Shown: in pieces, positions 20,242 through 29,509 of the stretch
Layout: the number at the start of each line of letters is the position of its first letter
How positions within the stretch are numbered: the first letter of the stretch is position 1
NCBI GenBank assembly: GCA_902603045.1
Contig: CACKTH010000006.1
Span: forward strand, 1 to 38,016
Length of the DNA stretch: 38,016 bases
Direction: 5' to 3'
Origin: an uncultured Pelagibacteraceae bacterium
GTDB lineage: Bacteria; Pseudomonadota; Alphaproteobacteria; Pelagibacterales; Pelagibacteraceae
Position numbers and translations under genes: made by a program
Notes under the pieces: generated by a model
The model's input: the letters and a program-made list of their open reading frames with translations, nothing else
Database searches by the model: none
What the model was told of the DNA's origin: nothing

Positions 20242-22019
20242 GTAAATATAGAACACACACTTGTGGAGAGCTAACTTTAAATAACAAAGATCAAACAATA
20301 AAGTTATCAGGCTGGATAAATAAGAAGAGAGATCATGGAAATCTATTATTTTTGGATTTAAGAGATCACTATGGACTAACTCAATGTGTAATTGACGAGG
20401 GTAAAAAAATATTTAAAGAAATAGAAAAACTTCCATTAGAAACTGTACTACAAGTTGAAGGTAAAGTTTTGGCTAGAGAAAAAGATACAATTAACAAAAA
20501 TTTAAATACTGGAGAAATTGAGGTAGGAATTGAAAAATTTAAAATACTTGCAAGAACTAAGGAATTACCACTACCTATTTTTTCAGATCAAGAATATTCT
20601 GAAGAAATTAGATTAAAGTACAGATTCTTAGATTTAAGGAGAAATAAAATTCATAATAATATTATTTTAAGATCCAAAATTATTTCATTTATTAGATCTG
20701 AAATGCAAAAATATGGTTTTCTAGAATATCAAACACCTATATTAACTTCATCTAGTCCAGAAGGTGCTAGAGACTTTTTAGTGCCAAGTAGACTAAATCC
20801 TGGTAAATTTTACGCTTTACCGCAAGCGCCACAACAATTTAAACAATTAATCATGGTATCTGGTTTTGATAAATACTTTCAAATTGCACCGTGTTTTAGA
20901 GACGAGGACGCAAGAGCGGACAGAAGTCCAGGTGAGTTTTATCAACTTGACTTGGAAATGTCTTTTGTAGAACAAGAGGATCTATTCAAAATAGTTGAGG
21001 AGTTATTTGTAAATTTATTCAAAAAATTTTCCTCTAAAAAGTTACTCCATGAAAAATTTCCAAGAATTCCTTTTGATACAGCCATGCTAAAATACGGTTC
21101 TGACAAACCAGATTTGAGAAATCCTTTGGAAATAGTAGATATTACTGAAATTTTTAAAAGAGAAGATGTTAACTTTGAAATATTTAAAAAATTAGTAAGT
21201 AAAGGATCGATGGTTAGAGGAATAGTTACAAAAAATACATCTCAAAAACCAAGAAGTTTTTTTGACGGAATTGATAAATGGGCAAAAGATGAAGGATCAT
21301 CTGGTCTTGCATATTTTTCTATAGAAAATTCGGAGAAATTGAGCGCTAAAGGACCTGTGGGAAAATTTTTTTCTGAAGAATCTATCAAAGAGATAATGAC
21401 AAAAATGAATGCTGAAGTAGGTGATACAATATTTATGTCTTGTGGAAATAAATCTGAAGTTGAGAAATTATTAAGTAATGCGAGAAATAAAATAGCAAAT
21501 GAGTTGAATTTAATTGATGAAAATGTTTTCTCATTTTGTTGGGTAGTGGATTATCCAATGTTTGAAATAGATGAAAATACTAAAAAGATCGAATTTAGCC
21601 ACAACCCTTTTTCAATGCCGCAAGGTGATATTGATAATTTAGATCTTTCAGAACCCCTGAAACTAAAAGCTTTTCAATACGATATTGTGTGTAATGGTAT
21701 TGAATTATCTTCCGGAGCGATTAGGAACCATAAACCTGATTTAATGTATAAATTATTTGAAATCGCTGGCTACTCTAAGGAAGAAGTGAATGAGAAATTT
21801 AGTGGCATGATTAATGCCTTAAGCTATGGGGCGCCTCCCCATGGCGGCATTGCTCCCGGAATAGATAGAATAGTGATGTTATTAGCAGATGAAAAAAATA
21901 TTAGAGAGGTGACTATGTTTCCAATGAACCAAAACGCACAAGATTTAATGATGAATGCACCATCTGAAGTAGATGAAAATCAACTAAAAGAACTTAGTAT
22001 TTCAAAAAGAAAAAAATAG
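20238..22019 (+). CDS. aspS: Aspartyl-tRNA synthetase
   Basis: YRTHTCGEL, class II motifs FRDEDARADRSPGEFYQLDLEMSF and GAPPHGGIAPGIDRIVMLL. Confidence 0.97.
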   Translation: MSKYRTHTCGELTLNNKDQTIKLSGWINKKRDHGNLLFLDLRDHYGLTQCVIDEGKKIFKEIEKLPLETVLQVEGKVLAREKDTINKNLNTGEIEVGIEKFKILARTKELPLPIFSDQEYSEEIRLKYRFLDLRRNKIHNNIILRSKIISFIRSEMQKYGFLEYQTPILTSSSPEGARDFLVPSRLNPGKFYALPQAPQQFKQLIMVSGFDKYFQIAPCFRDEDARADRSPGEFYQLDLEMSFVEQEDLFKIVEELFVNLFKKFSSKKLLHEKFPRIPFDTAMLKYGSDKPDLRNPLEIVDITEIFKREDVNFEIFKKLVSKGSMVRGIVTKNTSQKPRSFFDGIDKWAKDEGSSGLAYFSIENSEKLSAKGPVGKFFSEESIKEIMTKMNAEVGDTIFMSCGNKSEVEKLLSNARNKIANELNLIDENVFSFCWVVDYPMFEIDENTKKIEFSHNPFSMPQGDIDNLDLSEPLKLKAFQYDIVCNGIELSSGAIRNHKPDLMYKLFEIAGYSKEEVNEKFSGMINALSYGAPPHGGIAPGIDRIVMLLADEKNIREVTMFPMNQNAQDLMMNAPSEVDENQLKELSISKRKK

Positions 22020-22841
22020 CTATTTTTTTCCTTTAAGATTTATTCTTATATCTGATAAATCTACCAGTTTCTTTTTATAATCGTTTCTAACAAATCCTTT
22101 GCTTGTAATATCTTTTACAAGTTTAATTAGTTGATTCTGATCCTCACTTTCTTGACTTTCACTTGTATCAGAATTACCAGCTATAGATGGAGTGTGAGCT
22201 AAATCTTCTCTATTTAAATAGGATATCGCTAGCTCTCTAAAAATATAATCTAATATTGAACTTGCACTCATTATTCGATCATTTCCGTAAACTTTACCAG
22301 AAGGTTCAAATTTTGTATCTAAATATGCATTTACAAATTCATCTAGTGGAACTCCATATTGAAGACCTAATGATATTGCTATTGCAAAATTATTCATAAG
22401 AGCCTTTACTAACTCACCTTCCTTACTGGTATCGATAAAAATTTCTCCTATTTTACCATCTTCATATTCACCAGTATGCAAATATACTTTATGATCACCT
22501 ATTGAGGCTTTTTGAATATAACCTTTTCTTCTATCAGGCATACTAAATCTTTTACCTATATTATCAGTTATATTTTTTTTAAAATTTTCATCAATTGGTT
22601 TGGATTTGTTACTACTCATAATATCTTGATTACTAATTGGTTGCGAAACAACTTCGACTTCACTACTTTTAGTATCTTGAAGGTTTTTTGTTTTTCTACT
22701 ATCTAATTTGACATCGACAATTTCAAACTTTCCATCTTCTTTTTTCTCTAAATTTTTAAGATTTGCCTCATTTATATCATCTAAATAATTAGATACTTTA
22801 AAGCTACACGTGTAATATGTTTCAACTAAATATTTTGCCAT
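22020..22841 (-). CDS. Stand-alone protein homologous to the C-terminal (TSCPD/NrdJb-like) part of adenosylcobalamin-dependent ribonucleotide reductase
   Basis: [116 protein letters not shown] matches the class II RNR C-terminal pattern. Likely start is [12 protein letters not shown] at 22841 rather than the longer ORF start at 22880. Confidence 0.88.
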   Translation of the reverse strand: MAKYLVETYYTCSFKVSNYLDDINEANLKNLEKKEDGKFEIVDVKLDSRKTKNLQDTKSSEVEVVSQPISNQDIMSSNKSKPIDENFKKNITDNIGKRFSMPDRRKGYIQKASIGDHKVYLHTGEYEDGKIGEIFIDTSKEGELVKALMNNFAIAISLGLQYGVPLDEFVNAYLDTKFEPSGKVYGNDRIMSASSILDYIFRELAISYLNREDLAHTPSIAGNSDTSESQESEDQNQLIKLVKDITSKGFVRNDYKKKLVDLSDIRINLKGKK

Positions 22842-22860
22842 TGTAATCCTATTTGTAAAT

Positions 22861-22925
22861 TGAATCTTGGTAAGATTCATGTATATACATTTTTCGATTA
22901 TAGTCTAATTGTAAATTTACAATTA
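22861..22925. promoter_or_regulatory. Divergent intergenic region with three perfect dyad symmetries
   Basis: TGAATCTT-GGT-AAGATTCA (22861-22879); ATGTATATACAT (22879-22890); TAATTGTAAATTTACAATTA (22906-22925). Confidence 0.5.
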
Positions 22926-22949
22926 TAAATTGAAAATAATTTGAATAAA

Positions 22950-23306
22950 ATGATTAAAGAAATTTTTACTTGGTGGAACAAACAAACATTGGGCACAAGG
23001 TTAAATACAATTTTATTTGGAAAATTAGTTGGCGAAGATAATTCAGGTAATAAATATTATGAGAGCAAGTCAGGAAAAAGATGGGTTATTTACAACGGGG
23101 AAGTTGAAGCATCAAAAATACCTAGCGAATGGTATTCTTGGATGCATCATACAGGAAATAAAATTGAAAATAGCCATGAATTAGACAAATATAATTGGCA
23201 AAAAGAGCATATGCCAAATCAAACAGGAACAGAAAATTCCTATCATCCAAATAAAAACAAAAGTAAAAATGCTTCAAACAAAAAATACACTTCTTGGAAA
23301 AGCTAA
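22950..23306 (+). CDS. NADH:ubiquinone oxidoreductase NDUFA12-family subunit (17.2 kDa subunit homolog)
   Basis: FTWWNKQTLGTRLNTILFGKLVGEDNSGNKYYESKSGKRWVIYNGEVEASKIPSEWYSWMHH; start at ATG 22950. Confidence 0.93.
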   Translation: MIKEIFTWWNKQTLGTRLNTILFGKLVGEDNSGNKYYESKSGKRWVIYNGEVEASKIPSEWYSWMHHTGNKIENSHELDKYNWQKEHMPNQTGTENSYHPNKNKSKNASNKKYTSWKS

Positions 23307-23676
23307 AGTTTATATACTTATTTTTTTTTCGTATTATTTATTAATGTTCAATTCTTTAAGTGAAAATAATTCACGAACAGAAAATTACGCTGTTTTAACA
23401 ATATTAGACAAAGTAAACTCTCAGAGTGATGTCATAGAGATTGAGGTTGGGAAGGAATATAAATTTAAAAATCTATCTATAAATATTCTTAAATGTAATA
23501 ATTCAAAATTTGATGATGATCCGGAAGTTACAGCATACATGCAAGTAAGAGATACAGTAATTAAAGATGATAATATGGTTTTCATTTTTAATGACTGGAC
23601 ATTTGCTTCATCTCCATCAATTCGACCATTTGATCATCCTGTTTATGATGTTTGGTTAAAAAAATGTTATTCTTAA
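23269..23676 (+). CDS. DUF2155 domain-containing exported protein
   Basis: VGKEYKFKNLSINILKCNNS...FIFNDWTFASSPSIRPFDHPVYDVWLKKC; follows NDUFA12 homolog. Confidence 0.85.
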   Translation: MLQTKNTLLGKAKVYILIFFSYYLLMFNSLSENNSRTENYAVLTILDKVNSQSDVIEIEVGKEYKFKNLSINILKCNNSKFDDDPEVTAYMQVRDTVIKDDNMVFIFNDWTFASSPSIRPFDHPVYDVWLKKCYS

Positions 23677-26600
23677 AGTAATTTTTCTTTATCAAGCCAG
23701 CTCACATTAAAATCTGAGTTTAAAAATTTTTTGTGATTTAAAAGTATTTTATGTAAGTCTATCGTTGTTTTTATGCCTTCGATGACAAATTCATCTAAGG
23801 ATCTTCGCATTCTTTGAATTGCTTCAGTTCTATTCCTTCCATGACATATTACTTTGCAAATCATGCTATCGTAGTATGGAGTTACTTTATATCCCTGAAA
23901 TATTGCTCCATCTACTCTAGTTCTGAAACCTGATGGTTGATGACACATGGTAATTTCACCTGGCGAAGGTTGAAAATTTTTACTGACATCTTCAGCATTT
24001 ATTCTGCACTCAATTGCATGACCCCTTGGCTTAATATCTTCCTGTTTTAAAGCAGTATTACCGTCGTATGCTATCCAGATCTGTTCTTTTATTAAATCTA
24101 TTCCTGTCACAACTTCTGTTACTGGATGCTCAACTTGTATTCTTGTATTCATTTCTAAAAAATAAAATTTTCCATCTTCAAAAATAAATTCTACTGTACC
24201 GGCTCCTTCATATCCAATTTGACTTACCATTTTGAGAGTTTTTTCAAAAAGATCTTTTCTTATCTGATCATTTAGTAAAGGACTGGGAGTTTCTTCAATT
24301 AGTTTTTGATGTCTTCTTTGTATAGAACAATCTCTTTCATGAAGATGTACAGTTCTATTTTTACCAGATAATACTTGAACTTCGATATGTCTTGGATTTT
24401 GAAAAAATTTTTCAATATATACCTCATCATTACCAAAAAATTTTTTTGCCTCAGTTTTTGCAGTCAAAAATAAGTTTTCAAACTCATCTTCTTTTGTAAC
24501 AACTTTCATACCTTTTCCACCACCACCACCAGCTGCTTTTATCAGTACCGGATACCCAATTTCTTTACATATTTTTTTTGCTTCATCAAAATCAGATACA
24601 CCCCCATCAGATCCTTCAATTACTGGAAGACCATATTTTTTTGCAATTTTTTTTGCTTCAATTTTATCACCCATCATTTTAATATACATCCAAGAAATTG
24701 ATAGAATACTTGAACTACCCCAAGGAGCTGCTGATACTGCTCCAATTCCACTTGTCGGTCCACAATCTTTTATTACTGGATGATTTGGCAGATAAACTTG
24801 TAAATGTTTTTTACAAGCTATAGGCCCCATTCCAGGTCCACCACCACCGTGAGGAATACAAAATGTTTTATGCAAATTAATATGACAAACATCTGGACCA
24901 AAATTTCCAGGCTTTGCAACTCCAACAAGGGCATTTAAATTTGCTCCATCCATATAGACCTGTCCACCATGTTTATGAACTAACTCACAAATATCAGTTA
25001 TTTTTTCCTCAAATACTCCATGGGTAGATGGGTAAGTTACCATTAAAGCTGCGAGATTTTCTGAATGTTGCTCTACTTTTTTCTTTAAATCATCGAAATC
25101 TACATTTCCCTCTTTATCACAATTAACAACAACCACTTTCATTCCAACCATTTGTGCGCTTGCTGGATTTGTACCATGTGCCGAACTTGGGATTAAACAT
25201 ATATTACGATGAGCTTCATCTCTATCTAAGTGGTACTTTCTTATAACCATTAGACCTGCATATTCTCCTTGGGCGCCTGCATTAGGTTGTAGAGAAACAC
25301 CGGAAAAACCTGTTATAGATCTCAACCAATTTTTTAAATCAGTAAACAAATCTCTAAAACCTTCCATTTGTTCAACTGGAACAAAAGGATGAGGTTCTGC
25401 AAATTCTTTCCAAGAAATCGGGATCATTTCAGCAGCAGCATTTAACTTCATTGTGCACGACCCAAGTGCTATCATAGTTCTATTCAATGCTATATCCTTA
25501 TCCTCTAGCTTTTTAAGATATCTAAGCATTTCAGTTTCTGAATGATATAAGTTAAAAATTGGATGCTCTAAATATTTTGAAGTTCTTAATAAATTTTTTG
25601 GTAAATTAGGTAATTTAACTGAAGGATCCTCTTTTTTTATTGATTCTGCAGCGTTAAAAATTTTTAATAATTGATTTACTCTGTAAACGTTTTTTCTTTC
25701 ATCGAAAGAGACAGCAAGCATTTCAGAATTTACTTTTCGTATATTAACTTTCTGATTTAGAGCATTTTTATAAATTTGATCAGTCTTTTCTTTGGTAATA
25801 ATTGTAACAGTATCAAAAAAATAATCAGAATAAATTTCATAACCTGACTGTTTTATTTTATCAGCAAAACTTTTTGCTAATTGAGAAACTCTTTCAGAAA
25901 TATTTTTAATTCCATCTGGACCATGATAAATAGCATATGCTGCTGAAACAATTGCTAATAAAGCTTGTGCAGTACAAATATTGCTTGTCGCCTTATCTCT
26001 TCTGATGTGTTGCTCTCTAGTTTGTAAAGATAATCTGTATGCCTTGTTACCATGTCTATCAACTGACACTCCAACAATTCTACCAGGCATCGATCTCTTA
26101 TACTCGTCTTTAGTTGCAAAAAATGCTGCATGTGGACCTCCATACCCCATTGGTATTCCAAATCGTTGAGAGCTTCCTACTGCTATATCAGCACCAAGTT
26201 CTCTTGGAGTTTTTAATTTTGCTAAAGCTAATAAATCACAAGCTAATACAGCCTTACCGTTTTTTTTATGAATTTTGCTAATGGCTTCACTTGGGTCTTT
26301 AATATCTCCTAAAGTTCCAGGATATTGTAAAATTCCACAAACAAGATCTTCTTTTAATTGGTCTAAAACTTCATCTTCTTTTCCAACTAAAACTTTTAAC
26401 CCCATTGGTTCAGCTCTAGTTTGAATTACATTTATAGTTTGAGGATGACAATCCTCAGATACAAAAACTAAATTGCTATCTTTTTTATTTAATCTATGAC
26501 TAAGGCCCACGGCTTCTGCTGCTGCTGTACCTTCATCCAATAAAGAAGCATTAGCGATATCCATTCCAGTAAAATCAACAATCATTTGTTGAAAGTTTAA

Positions 26601-26966
26601 TAACATCTCAAGTCTTCCTTGAGCTACTTCAGGCTGATAAGGTGTATATGATGTATACCAACCTGGATTTTCTAAAATATTTCTTAAAATTACATATGGT
26701 GTATAAGTTCCATAATAACCCATTCCAATAAAATTTGAGTAAACATGATTTTTTTTTGAAATTACTCTTAATTTTCTTAACGCCTCATATTCTGAATTAG
26801 GTTCTCCGATATTAAGCTCACCTTTAAACATTATTTTTTCTGGAACAGTGTTATTCATTAAATCATCTATTGATTGATAATTTAATTCTTTTAACATTTT
26901 TGATTGGTCTTCTTTAGAAGGTCCAATGTGTCTTTTTATAAAATCTTTTTCTGAATTTGGTAACAT
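23673..26966 (-). CDS. gcvP-accC: Chimeric ORF: glycine dehydrogenase (GcvP, aa 1 to ~766) fused in frame to the C-terminal part of acetyl-CoA carboxylase biotin carboxylase (AccC, ~aa 767-1097)
   Basis: N-part: FIKRHIGPS...HINLHKTFCIPHGGGGPGMGP (PLP site)...SSSILSISWMYIKMMG. C-part: GDKIEAKKIAKKYGLPVIEGSDGG...IKAAGGGGGKGMK...HLHERDCSIQRRHQKLIEETPSP...FLEMNTRIQVEHPVTE...GHAIECRINAED. Junction at codons 762-767 (24683-24666). Confidence 0.9.
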   Translation of the reverse strand: MLPNSEKDFIKRHIGPSKEDQSKMLKELNYQSIDDLMNNTVPEKIMFKGELNIGEPNSEYEALRKLRVISKKNHVYSNFIGMGYYGTYTPYVILRNILENPGWYTSYTPYQPEVAQGRLEMLLNFQQMIVDFTGMDIANASLLDEGTAAAEAVGLSHRLNKKDSNLVFVSEDCHPQTINVIQTRAEPMGLKVLVGKEDEVLDQLKEDLVCGILQYPGTLGDIKDPSEAISKIHKKNGKAVLACDLLALAKLKTPRELGADIAVGSSQRFGIPMGYGGPHAAFFATKDEYKRSMPGRIVGVSVDRHGNKAYRLSLQTREQHIRRDKATSNICTAQALLAIVSAAYAIYHGPDGIKNISERVSQLAKSFADKIKQSGYEIYSDYFFDTVTIITKEKTDQIYKNALNQKVNIRKVNSEMLAVSFDERKNVYRVNQLLKIFNAAESIKKEDPSVKLPNLPKNLLRTSKYLEHPIFNLYHSETEMLRYLKKLEDKDIALNRTMIALGSCTMKLNAAAEMIPISWKEFAEPHPFVPVEQMEGFRDLFTDLKNWLRSITGFSGVSLQPNAGAQGEYAGLMVIRKYHLDRDEAHRNICLIPSSAHGTNPASAQMVGMKVVVVNCDKEGNVDFDDLKKKVEQHSENLAALMVTYPSTHGVFEEKITDICELVHKHGGQVYMDGANLNALVGVAKPGNFGPDVCHINLHKTFCIPHGGGGPGMGPIACKKHLQVYLPNHPVIKDCGPTSGIGAVSAAPWGSSSILSISWMYIKMMGDKIEAKKIAKKYGLPVIEGSDGGVSDFDEAKKICKEIGYPVLIKAAGGGGGKGMKVVTKEDEFENLFLTAKTEAKKFFGNDEVYIEKFFQNPRHIEVQVLSGKNRTVHLHERDCSIQRRHQKLIEETPSPLLNDQIRKDLFEKTLKMVSQIGYEGAGTVEFIFEDGKFYFLEMNTRIQVEHPVTEVVTGIDLIKEQIWIAYDGNTALKQEDIKPRGHAIECRINAEDVSKNFQPSPGEITMCHQPSGFRTRVDGAIFQGYKVTPYYDSMICKVICHGRNRTEAIQRMRRSLDEFVIEGIKTTIDLHKILLNHKKFLNSDFNVSWLDKEKLL

Positions 26967-27346
26967 TATGCTGACGTCTCCTTTGCAAATTTTTCGTATT
27001 CTTCTTTATTCATAAGACTATCCATTTCAGATTTGTCTTTTATTTTAAGTTTAAAAAACCATGCAGACTCTTCTGGGTCTTCATTTATTTTTGATGGATC
27101 ATCAACTATCATTTGATTTGTGTCTATAACTTCTCCACTAACAGGAGTGTAAACATCGCTAGCAGCTTTCGTTGACTCAACCACTCCAGCAGTTCCATCT
27201 TTATCAACATGTGAGCCTTTCTCTGGAAGTTCTGCAAATACTATATCCCCAAGCATTTCTGTTGCATGCTTAGTTATTCCAATTATAGCTTCTTCTCCAT
27301 CTAGTTTAATCCACTCATGTTCTTTTGAATATTTAACTTCAGACAT
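26966..27346 (-). CDS. gcvH: Glycine cleavage system H protein
   Basis: [32 protein letters not shown], lipoyl site [20 protein letters not shown]. Confidence 0.97.
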   Translation of the reverse strand: MSEVKYSKEHEWIKLDGEEAIIGITKHATEMLGDIVFAELPEKGSHVDKDGTAGVVESTKAASDVYTPVSGEVIDTNQMIVDDPSKINEDPEESAWFFKLKIKDKSEMDSLMNKEEYEKFAKETSA

Positions 27347-28445
27347 TTATTTGCCCTTTTACGTAATTTTTTTTATAAAACGGTAAGTTACAAATATTTG
27401 CAGGAATTTTTTTTCCTCTAACTTCAAGAAATATTTTTGTATTTACAGTTGAATAACTATTATCAACATATCCCATTGCTATAGGATGTTCAACGCTCGG
27501 TCCAAATGTACCACTTGTTACTTTCCCAATTTCTTGATTTTTATCATTGTAAATTTTGGTATTTCCTCTAGCGATTACTTTGCTGTCTGGTTTTATGCCA
27601 ACTCTCAATTTTTTTACTCCACTTTGAAATTGGTTTTTTAAAACTTCTGATCCAACAAACTCTGTTTCAATTCTACTTTTTGGTATTGCCCATTTTAGAT
27701 TAGCTTCGATAGGACTTGTATCGTTGTCTAAATCATTTCCATACAAGCAGAGTCCAGCTTCCATTCTTAATGTATCTCTTGCTCCTAAGCCAATCAATTT
27801 AGATCCATTTTCTATCAAACTTTCTACAAAAGTTTCAGCATCACTATTTTTTATAGAAATTTCAAATCCATCCTCACCAGTATATCCTGATCTAGTTATG
27901 TATACTTTTTCGTTTTTATAGACATAGTTGTTTCCGTTCATAAATTTTAGACTGTCACAACCAGGTATAACTTTATTTAAAACATTTTTTGCTTCAGGGC
28001 CCTGTAATGCAATTAATGACAATGACTCGTCAAGATTTAATTTATATTGATTATCTAGTTTAGATTTTATTACTTCATAATCATTATACTTGCATGCAGC
28101 ATTCAAGATAATTAAAAATCCATCAGATGTTTTGGTAATTATCAGATCGTCCTGAATTCCTCCTTTGTTATTCATTAAAAATGAATACTTACTTTGATTA
28201 GTTTTCAATTTTTTCAAATCCGCAGGAAAAATCTTCTCGAGCTCATTTGTAAGATCATCACCACCCGATATAAACAATTGACCCATATGAGAAACATCAA
28301 AAATACCAGAGTGTGAACGTGTGTATTTATGCTCTTGTATAATTCCATCTTTATATTGGATGGGCATTTGATATCCAGCAAACTCTACAAGCTTTGCGCC
28401 ATACTTGTTATGGAGATTATTTAACGATGTTTTTTTTATACTCAT
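27339..28445 (-). CDS. gcvT: Aminomethyltransferase (glycine cleavage T protein)
   Basis: [58 protein letters not shown]. Confidence 0.97.
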   Translation of the reverse strand: MSIKKTSLNNLHNKYGAKLVEFAGYQMPIQYKDGIIQEHKYTRSHSGIFDVSHMGQLFISGGDDLTNELEKIFPADLKKLKTNQSKYSFLMNNKGGIQDDLIITKTSDGFLIILNAACKYNDYEVIKSKLDNQYKLNLDESLSLIALQGPEAKNVLNKVIPGCDSLKFMNGNNYVYKNEKVYITRSGYTGEDGFEISIKNSDAETFVESLIENGSKLIGLGARDTLRMEAGLCLYGNDLDNDTSPIEANLKWAIPKSRIETEFVGSEVLKNQFQSGVKKLRVGIKPDSKVIARGNTKIYNDKNQEIGKVTSGTFGPSVEHPIAMGYVDNSYSTVNTKIFLEVRGKKIPANICNLPFYKKNYVKGQINV

Positions 28446-28463
28446 ATTAACTCTTTATGCCCC

Positions 28464-28600
28464 CTCTGTCTTTTTGCCTGAGAGATTTGCTCCTTCGGCG
28501 AGAATAATTCTCTTTCCAGAGTTAATATGTACGGTCCATTTGCCTGAGAGTTTCCGGGGTGGTTGCTCCTTCGGCGCTACAAAAGTAGTCTCTCCCGTAT
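28464..28600 (-). ncRNA. Tandem (two-aptamer) glycine riboswitch upstream of gcvT
   Basis: Two copies of GCCGAAGGAGCAA...CUCAGGCAAA on the minus strand. Aptamer 1 P1 UACGG/CCGUA (28599-28595 with 28534-28530); aptamer 2 P1 CUCUG/CAGAG (28521-28517 with 28468-28464). Confidence 0.97.
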
Positions 28601-28636
28601 AAAATCTTATAACATAACTAATATAAATTTATAGCT

Positions 28637-29509
28637 CTAATTTGTTGCACTTTTTTTTTTCATAAGTGAGAGAAATTGTATTAAAACTGCAAATATCACT
28701 ATTAAACCACCAATTAAAACGCTGGTTGGAGGATTTTCATTTATAAACATCCACGCCCAAAAAGGTCCTAAAACAGCCTCTGATAACATTATGATTCCAA
28801 CTAAGGCTGAAGGTGTAGATCTTGCACCAATTGTAATAAAAATAAAACCAAAACCAAGTTGGAAAAAACCAGCTAAAAATCCCAAAAAAATATCATTTAA
28901 AGATATAAAGATCGTTTTAGACATAAAATATCCAATGATCAAAGCAATAACACCTGCAATAAATTGTAATGGAACCATATCTACACTTGGAAATTTTCTA
29001 ACTATTAAAATTAATGTTGCGAATGATATTGGCATAATAAAAGCAGCAATATTTCCACTTATTTGTCCAACTGTTAATGAGCTTCCAACCATCAAAATTA
29101 TTCCTGAAATTGCTAAAACTATAGAAGTTAATGTTATTAAGTTTATTTTTTCTTTTAAAAAGATATATCCAAAGATTGCTAAAAATAATGTTTGGGTTTG
29201 AATTATAAAATTAGTATTTGCTACTGTAGTATTATACATTGCAAAAACATAACCACTAAAACCACACGCAAGTATAATGCCTCCAATAAGACCAGGGACT
29301 CCAGATTTATAAAATGCTGAAATAAAATTTTGCTTATAACTAATAATAAGAAAGAGCAGAACTACAATTATAAAAAAAACTGATCTCCAAAATAGAATTT
29401 GCCATAGAGTAGATCCTTCGAAAGATTTGACTATCAGCCCTCCAAAACTTAGACTGAAAGCACCAAAAAAAATTAATACTGGCCCTGGTAATTTTGTAAT
29501 TAAATTCAT
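28637..29509 (-). CDS. EamA/DMT-family membrane transporter
   Basis: Ten hydrophobic segments, internal duplication, LFWRSVFFI and SEAVLGPFWAWMFINENPP motifs. Confidence 0.88.
   Translation of the reverse strand: MNLITKLPGPVLIFFGAFSLSFGGLIVKSFEGSTLWQILFWRSVFFIIVVLLFLIISYKQNFISAFYKSGVPGLIGGIILACGFSGYVFAMYNTTVANTNFIIQTQTLFLAIFGYIFLKEKINLITLTSIVLAISGIILMVGSSLTVGQISGNIAAFIMPISFATLILIVRKFPSVDMVPLQFIAGVIALIIGYFMSKTIFISLNDIFLGFLAGFFQLGFGFIFITIGARSTPSALVGIIMLSEAVLGPFWAWMFINENPPTSVLIGGLIVIFAVLIQFLSLMKKKSATN

Noticed and set aside
22842-22880. N-terminal extension [13 protein letters not shown] of the NrdJ-C-like ORF
   Set aside because: Contains the 5' hairpin and precedes the better start [12 protein letters not shown]; more likely leader than coding.
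25955-26169. Small ORFs 25955-26161 (-) and 25981-26169 (+)
   Set aside because: Overlap the conserved GcvP reading frame; no independent support.
28405-28602. Plus-strand 65-aa ORF
   Set aside because: Lies antisense to the tandem glycine riboswitch and gcvT start; repeated SFAR/FAPS-type residues come from the duplicated aptamer sequence.
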